This document shows, one piece after another, positions 6,295-9,210 of a DNA stretch of 9,210 bases. The position numbers were made by a program, and so were the translations under genes. The DNA comes from Bacteroidales bacterium (GTDB taxonomy: Bacteria; Bacteroidota; Bacteroidia; Bacteroidales; UBA3824). The DNA is taken from positions 1 through 9,210 of the forward strand of contig JAEEXW010000089.1 in the NCBI GenBank assembly GCA_016287995.1, written 5' to 3'. Every line of letters begins with the position of its first letter. The stretch's first letter is position 1. The notes below the pieces were generated by a model. That model was not told where the DNA came from. It worked only from the letters and a program-made list of their open reading frames with translations, and made no database searches.

Positions 6295-6325
6295 TTTGGT
6301 GTTAAAAAAAGTGAAACTAATTTTT
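6295..6325 (+). promoter_or_regulatory. Promoter candidate for the lipoprotein gene
   Basis: TTTG at 6295-6298 is followed after exactly 19 bases by TAATTTTT at 6318-6325, one mismatch from TAnnTTTG. This is the only candidate in the window with both elements at the standard spacing. It would start transcription close to 6332, leaving only one or two bases before the ATG at 6334, so the mRNA would be almost leaderless if the site is used. Confidence 0.35.
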
Positions 6326-6333
6326 CGTATATT

Positions 6334-6924
6334 ATGAAATATTTGAGTTTGTTGTTTTTGGGGGCTTTGTTTTGTTTCGCCGGCTGCGGAAATCCGATGA
6401 AATCCGGTTATCAGAAAGTGCAGTCAAAGGAGGGCGGATACAGTGTTGTACTGCCTAATGGAATGAGGGAAATTAAAGGTCTTAACGAATCTGCCTCAAT
6501 GCAGTACGGAAATTTTGACACCGGTATTTCGTTTATGGTGATTGTTGACGATTTTTCGGAATACAAAAAAATCGTTGATGCCAACATCGGAAATTTTCAG
6601 ATGATGGAGTGTTTCGACACTACCCGCGCCGTGGATATTTACGGGCTGAAAGGTTACGAGTTTTTGATTATGCAACTCTCAAAAGCCGAGACCGAGGATT
6701 TCCGTGTTGACAATTCCATGGACGACGACACCGTTATCAACGGCCTTCAAGCAAGGCTTTCGGAATACCGGGAAAAAATCAAAGGCGACAATTCGGCGGT
6801 GATACTTTGTCTGTACAAGGGCAAAGACAAGTTGTATCAGGTTTACGCGATGTCAAGCCAGAAAAAACTCGCCGAAAACAAGCAGATAATGCTTGACATG
6901 GTAAAATCATTGGAAGAAATTTGA
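6334..6924 (+). CDS. Small lipoprotein of unknown function
   Basis: This 196-residue protein begins with a lipoprotein signal peptide: MKYLSLLFLGALF and then a lipobox FAGC, with C18 as the lipidated residue. The mature chain begins CGNPMKSG and lacks the run of acidic residues linked to surface export in Bacteroidota, so a periplasm-facing location is more likely. The body starts YQKVQSKEGGYSVVLPNGMREI, a pattern (residues 26-47) seen in small beta-sheet proteins that begin with a substrate-like 'YSV.LP' strand, and continues with mixed strands (SFMVIVDD, 66-73; GYEFLIMQL, 107-115; AVILCLYKGKDKLYQVYAM, 155-173) and ends in a helix. I do not recognise a specific family. It is monocistronic: it faces away from the Tim44 gene and is followed by a strong terminator. 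Confidence 0.82.
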   Translation: MKYLSLLFLGALFCFAGCGNPMKSGYQKVQSKEGGYSVVLPNGMREIKGLNESASMQYGNFDTGISFMVIVDDFSEYKKIVDANIGNFQMMECFDTTRAVDIYGLKGYEFLIMQLSKAETEDFRVDNSMDDDTVINGLQARLSEYREKIKGDNSAVILCLYKGKDKLYQVYAMSSQKKLAENKQIMLDMVKSLEEI

Positions 6925-6947
6925 GAGAAAAAAAAGATGAAAAAACG

Positions 6948-6990
6948 AAAAAATGCCGGTTCAGAAAGGTTTTTCTCTGCCGGCATTTTT
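6948..6990. terminator. Strong bidirectional intrinsic terminator after the lipoprotein gene
   Basis: Inverted repeats AAAAATGCCGG (6949-6959) and CCGGCATTTTT (6980-6990) form an 11-base-pair perfect stem, 24 bases after the lipoprotein stop. The inner 20 bases can extend it with AGAAA (6963-6967) pairing TTTCT around a GGTT loop. A T run follows on the plus strand, and the flanking A run (6948-6953) gives a T run on the minus strand, so it should stop transcription from both directions. Confidence 0.88.
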
Positions 6991-7055
6991 GACGTTAAAA
7001 AAAATCAAACAAACAATCAAATCGTTTAAAAATATGCTTCTTACTTTTTCCGTTG

Positions 7056-7063
7056 CAAAGTTA
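7056..7063 (-). promoter_or_regulatory. Minus-strand -7 promoter box with no gene behind it
   Basis: On the minus strand this reads TAACTTTG followed by C, identical to the box before the outer-membrane protein gene at 3496-3503. A near match to TTTG (TGTG, 7085-7082) lies 18 bases upstream. Transcription from it would run about 100 bases and end at the bidirectional terminator at 6948-6990, without an open frame. It may make a small RNA or be a chance match. Confidence 0.35.
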
Positions 7064-7084
7064 CGGCGGATTTTTACTTTTCAC

Positions 7085-7110
7085 AATACCTAAAATGAGG
7101 TATTTTTTTT
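7085..7110 (+). terminator. Small hairpin with T run (terminator-like)
   Basis: AATACCT (7085-7091) pairs with AGGTATT (7098-7104) around a six-base loop, followed by T to 7110. The stem has seven pairs with only two G-C, so it would be a weak terminator. It could be a backup for the stronger one at 6948-6990, or the arms could be protein-binding half sites, since AGGTATT occurs again at 7130-7136. Confidence 0.4.
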
Positions 7111-7137
7111 CAAGAAAATAATCTGTCTGAGGTATTT

Positions 7138-7149
7138 GCAACCGTTTGC
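7138..7149. promoter_or_regulatory. LacI/PurR-type operator-like palindrome upstream of GH97
   Basis: GCAACCGTTTGC differs by one base from the symmetric GCAAACGTTTGC and fits the core GCAAnCGnTTnC of the E. coli PurR site, typical of LacI-family regulators with a central CG. It lies 57 bases upstream of the -7 box and 95 before the ATG of the GH97 gene. LacI-family sugar-responsive regulators control glycan genes in some Bacteroidota, so control by a sugar signal is a plausible inference. The regulator gene is not in the window. Confidence 0.4.
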
Positions 7150-7205
7150 GGATTTTTTTGCCCGTTTTTTTGAAGTAAAACACCGTGAAATAATGTTTTG
7201 TTTTT

Positions 7206-7213
7206 TACATTTG
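7206..7213 (+). promoter_or_regulatory. -7 promoter box for the GH97 gene
   Basis: TACATTTG followed by C matches TAnnTTTG exactly and sits 31 bases before the ATG at 7244, giving a leader of about 24 bases. The expected -33 position (around 7183-7187) has only CGTG, so the upstream element is weak, which would fit a promoter that needs an activator. Confidence 0.5.
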
Positions 7214-7243
7214 CCGTATTAAAACTTAATATTTTGATTCGAC

Positions 7244-9210
7244 ATGAAAACAAAAATTTTATTACCGGCGTTGCTGCTGCTTTGCGGCGTTGTCAACGCG
7301 CAAAATTTAAAATCTCCCGACGGAAAACTCGAATGTGATTACGGAGTTGAAAACGGCAGACCGTTTTACTCGCTCAAAAAAAACGGCGTTACAATTATTG
7401 ACAAATCTTTTTTGGGCTTTGTCTTTACGCCTAACGCCGCCGAGCCTTACACTTTCAAAAAAACTGTTGACAATTCAGACGTTGACTTTTACAGCGGCTT
7501 TGAACAGAAAGGCGTCAAAAACTCTTCTTTTAAAGAGACTTGGAAACCCGTTTGGGGCGAAGAGTCAGAAATTCTAAACTCTTACAATGAGGCAAAAGTA
7601 ACTTTTACGCAAAAATCCACCGGCAAGGGCTTTGATGTTTGTTTCAGGCTTTTTGACGACGGTTTGGGATTCCGTTATGAATTTCCCGTTCAAAAAAACT
7701 TTGCTTATTTTGTTGTAAAACACGAACTTACAGAATTTAAACTTTCTTCCGACAACACCGCTTGGTGGATTCCGGGTGATTACGATTCGCAAGAATATCA
7801 GTACACCGAATGTAAAGTGTCGGAAATTCAAAAGAATTTTTACAAACAAGTCCGTGACAATGCTTCACAAACTTTCTTTTCTGAAAACGGCGTTCAAACA
7901 CCGCTTTTGATGAAGACTGCTGACGGCAAAAATTTTATTCTTATTCACGAGGCGGCTTTGGTGGACTATTCGTGTATGCACCTCGAATTTATTCCGAACG
8001 ACAATAAATTCGTTTCGCATTTAACGCCCGATGCTCTTGGCAACGCTTGCTACATGCAAACGCCTTGCAATACGCCTTGGCGCACAATTACGGTTACGGA
8101 CAACGCGGCAGGCATTCTCTCTTCGCGCATAACCCTCAACCTCAACGAGCCTTGCGCTTACGAAGACGTTTCCTGGATTAAACCCGTAAAATATGTCGGC
8201 GTTTGGTGGGAAATGATTACCAACAAAAGTTCGTGGAGTTATACGGACGAATTTTCGAGCGTAAGACTTGGCGCAACGGATTTCAAAACCGCCAAACCCA
8301 ACGGCAGACACGGAGCAAACAATCAGAACGTTAAAAAATATATCGACTTTGCCGCAAAGAACGGTTTTGACGCTGTTTTGGTGGAAGGCTGGAACATCGG
8401 CTGGGAAGATTGGTTCGGTTTTTCAAAAGATGAGGTTTTTGATTTTGTAACGCCTTACCCCGATTTTGACGTTAAAATGCTTAACGATTACGCACATTCC
8501 AAAGGCGTAAAACTAATCATGCACCACGAAACTTCTTCATCTGTCAGAAACTATGAGCGTCAGATGGATACGGCATTTAAGTTTATGCAACATTTTGGTT
8601 ACAGCGCAGTTAAAACGGGTTATGTCGGCAACATTGTACCGAGGGGCGAGCATCACTACGGACAGTGGCTTGTCAACCATTATCTTTACAACCTGAAAAA
8701 AGCCGCTGAATACAAGATTTGTGTCAACGGTCATGAGGCTGTCCGTCCGACGGGTCTCTGCCGCACATATCCGAACCTTATCGGCAACGAATCGGCTGCG
8801 GGCACGGAATACGAATCATTTGGCGGCAACAACATCGAACACACTTGTATTCTGCCGTTTACGAGGCTGATTGGCGGACCAATGGATTATACGCCGGGTA
8901 TTTTTGAAATGGATTTGTCGAAAGTTGCGCCTGGCAATACTTCGCACGTAAACAGCACTTTGGCTGGACAATTAGCGTTGTATGTTACGATGTATTCACC
9001 GCTTCAAATGGCTGCTGACTTGGTTGAAAATTACGAAAAATTTCCCGATGCTTTTCAGTTTATAAAAGACGTTGCGGTTGATTGGCAGAAGTCGCTTTAT
9101 TTGGAGGCTGACCCGATGCGGTTTGTAACGATTGCCCGCAAAGCCAAAAATTCAGAGAACTGGTTTTTAGGTTCAAAGACGGGATTGTTTGACCGTACAA
9201 GCAGTGTCAG
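7244..9210 (+). CDS. susB: GH97 family alpha-glucosidase, SusB-like (3' end outside window)
   Basis: The first 655 residues of a glycoside hydrolase family 97 enzyme are visible; the family member SusB of Bacteroides thetaiotaomicron has 738, so about 70-80 are missing at the right edge. A signal peptide (MKTKILLPALLLLCGVVNA|Q) predicts a periplasmic enzyme. Residues 20-290 are the N-terminal beta-sandwich (LKSPDGKLECDYG at 22-34), about 300-585 the TIM barrel, and the rest begins the C-terminal beta domain. As I recall SusB numbering, its key glutamates 194, 391, 439, 508, 526 and 532 match E184, E381, E429 (HHET), E498 (NGHE), E516 (NES) and E522 (GTEYE) here with a constant offset of ten. 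The retaining GH97 nucleophile Asp is absent (VKTGYVGN), so an inverting, calcium-dependent exo-alpha-glucosidase acting on malto-oligosaccharides is expected. No susC/susD lies upstream; downstream is unseen. The symbol is by similarity only. Confidence 0.93.
   Translation, partial: MKTKILLPALLLLCGVVNAQNLKSPDGKLECDYGVENGRPFYSLKKNGVTIIDKSFLGFVFTPNAAEPYTFKKTVDNSDVDFYSGFEQKGVKNSSFKETWKPVWGEESEILNSYNEAKVTFTQKSTGKGFDVCFRLFDDGLGFRYEFPVQKNFAYFVVKHELTEFKLSSDNTAWWIPGDYDSQEYQYTECKVSEIQKNFYKQVRDNASQTFFSENGVQTPLLMKTADGKNFILIHEAALVDYSCMHLEFIPNDNKFVSHLTPDALGNACYMQTPCNTPWRTITVTDNAAGILSSRITLNLNEPCAYEDVSWIKPVKYVGVWWEMITNKSSWSYTDEFSSVRLGATDFKTAKPNGRHGANNQNVKKYIDFAAKNGFDAVLVEGWNIGWEDWFGFSKDEVFDFVTPYPDFDVKMLNDYAHSKGVKLIMHHETSSSVRNYERQMDTAFKFMQHFGYSAVKTGYVGNIVPRGEHHYGQWLVNHYLYNLKKAAEYKICVNGHEAVRPTGLCRTYPNLIGNESAAGTEYESFGGNNIEHTCILPFTRLIGGPMDYTPGIFEMDLSKVAPGNTSHVNSTLAGQLALYVTMYSPLQMAADLVENYEKFPDAFQFIKDVAVDWQKSLYLEADPMRFVTIARKAKNSENWFLGSKTGLFDRTSSV

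Larger units (their letters stand above)
6991..7243. other. Non-coding regulatory stretch before the GH97 gene
   Basis: From the lipoprotein stop to the GH97 start there are 319 bases without a credible gene. The first part holds the terminator at 6948-6990. The rest is very AT-rich and contains a minus-strand promoter-like box (7056-7063), a second small hairpin with a T run (7085-7110), a 10-base direct repeat TGAGGTATTT (7096-7105 and 7128-7137, period 32), a LacI/PurR-type palindrome (7138-7149) that directly follows the second repeat, and a promoter box for the GH97 gene (7206-7213). No tRNA cloverleaf or recognised riboswitch was seen. Confidence 0.6.

Noticed and set aside
7244..7300. 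GH97 signal as a lipoprotein signal (LLLC at residues 12-15)
   Set aside because: The residue before the cysteine is Leu instead of Gly, Ala or Ser, and a good type I site VNA|Q follows, as in SusB.
7335..8734. Frames of 60-96 codons on both strands inside the GH97 gene
   Set aside because: They overlap continuous GH97 sequence with conserved active-site residues; none has a signal or recognised motif.

Overview
The window looks like chromosomal DNA of a Bacteroidota bacterium, probably of the order Bacteroidales. Four things point there: a SusB-type GH97 glucosidase; an MBOAT acyltransferase ending in the motif PFIYFQF; upstream boxes of the form TAnnTTTG, which is the -7 element of this phylum; and start codons preceded by A-rich leaders without a clear Shine-Dalgarno sequence. 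The base composition is AT-rich and the standard genetic code fits throughout. No tRNA, rRNA, CRISPR array, insertion sequence or integrase was seen.

Layout from left to right: the C-terminal tail of an unrecognised protein (+, 1-205); an unrecognised two-helix membrane protein (-, 202-1032); an AlgI-like MBOAT O-acyltransferase with an unusually long internal insertion (+, 1118-2875); a small secreted outer-membrane-type beta protein (-, 2872-3456); a single-domain voltage-gated cation channel of the NaChBac/NavAb type with an extra N-terminal beta-rich domain and a TLDDWSA filter (+, 3568-4713); a membrane protein with two Tim44-like segments, each followed by a zinc ribbon (-, 4701-6227); a small lipoprotein (+, 6334-6924) with a strong terminator; a 319-base non-coding stretch rich in regulatory-looking elements; and the first 655 codons of a SusB-like GH97 alpha-glucosidase (+, from 7244, running off the right edge).

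The genes alternate strands, so nearly every gene appears to be its own transcription unit. Divergent pairs share intergenic regions of 85-111 bases with promoter-like boxes facing both ways. The three convergent pairs overlap at their 3' ends by 4, 4 and 13 bases, leaving no space for an intergenic terminator. No multi-gene pathway can be read from the window. Most products are envelope proteins: membrane acyltransferase, outer-membrane protein, ion channel, Tim44/zinc-ribbon protein, lipoprotein and periplasmic glycosidase.

The best candidates for something new are the ion channel (a fused sensor-like N-terminal domain and an Asp-Asp filter suggesting calcium permeation), the duplicated Tim44/zinc-ribbon protein, the enlarged MBOAT protein, and the regulatory region before the GH97 gene, which carries a LacI/PurR-type palindrome.
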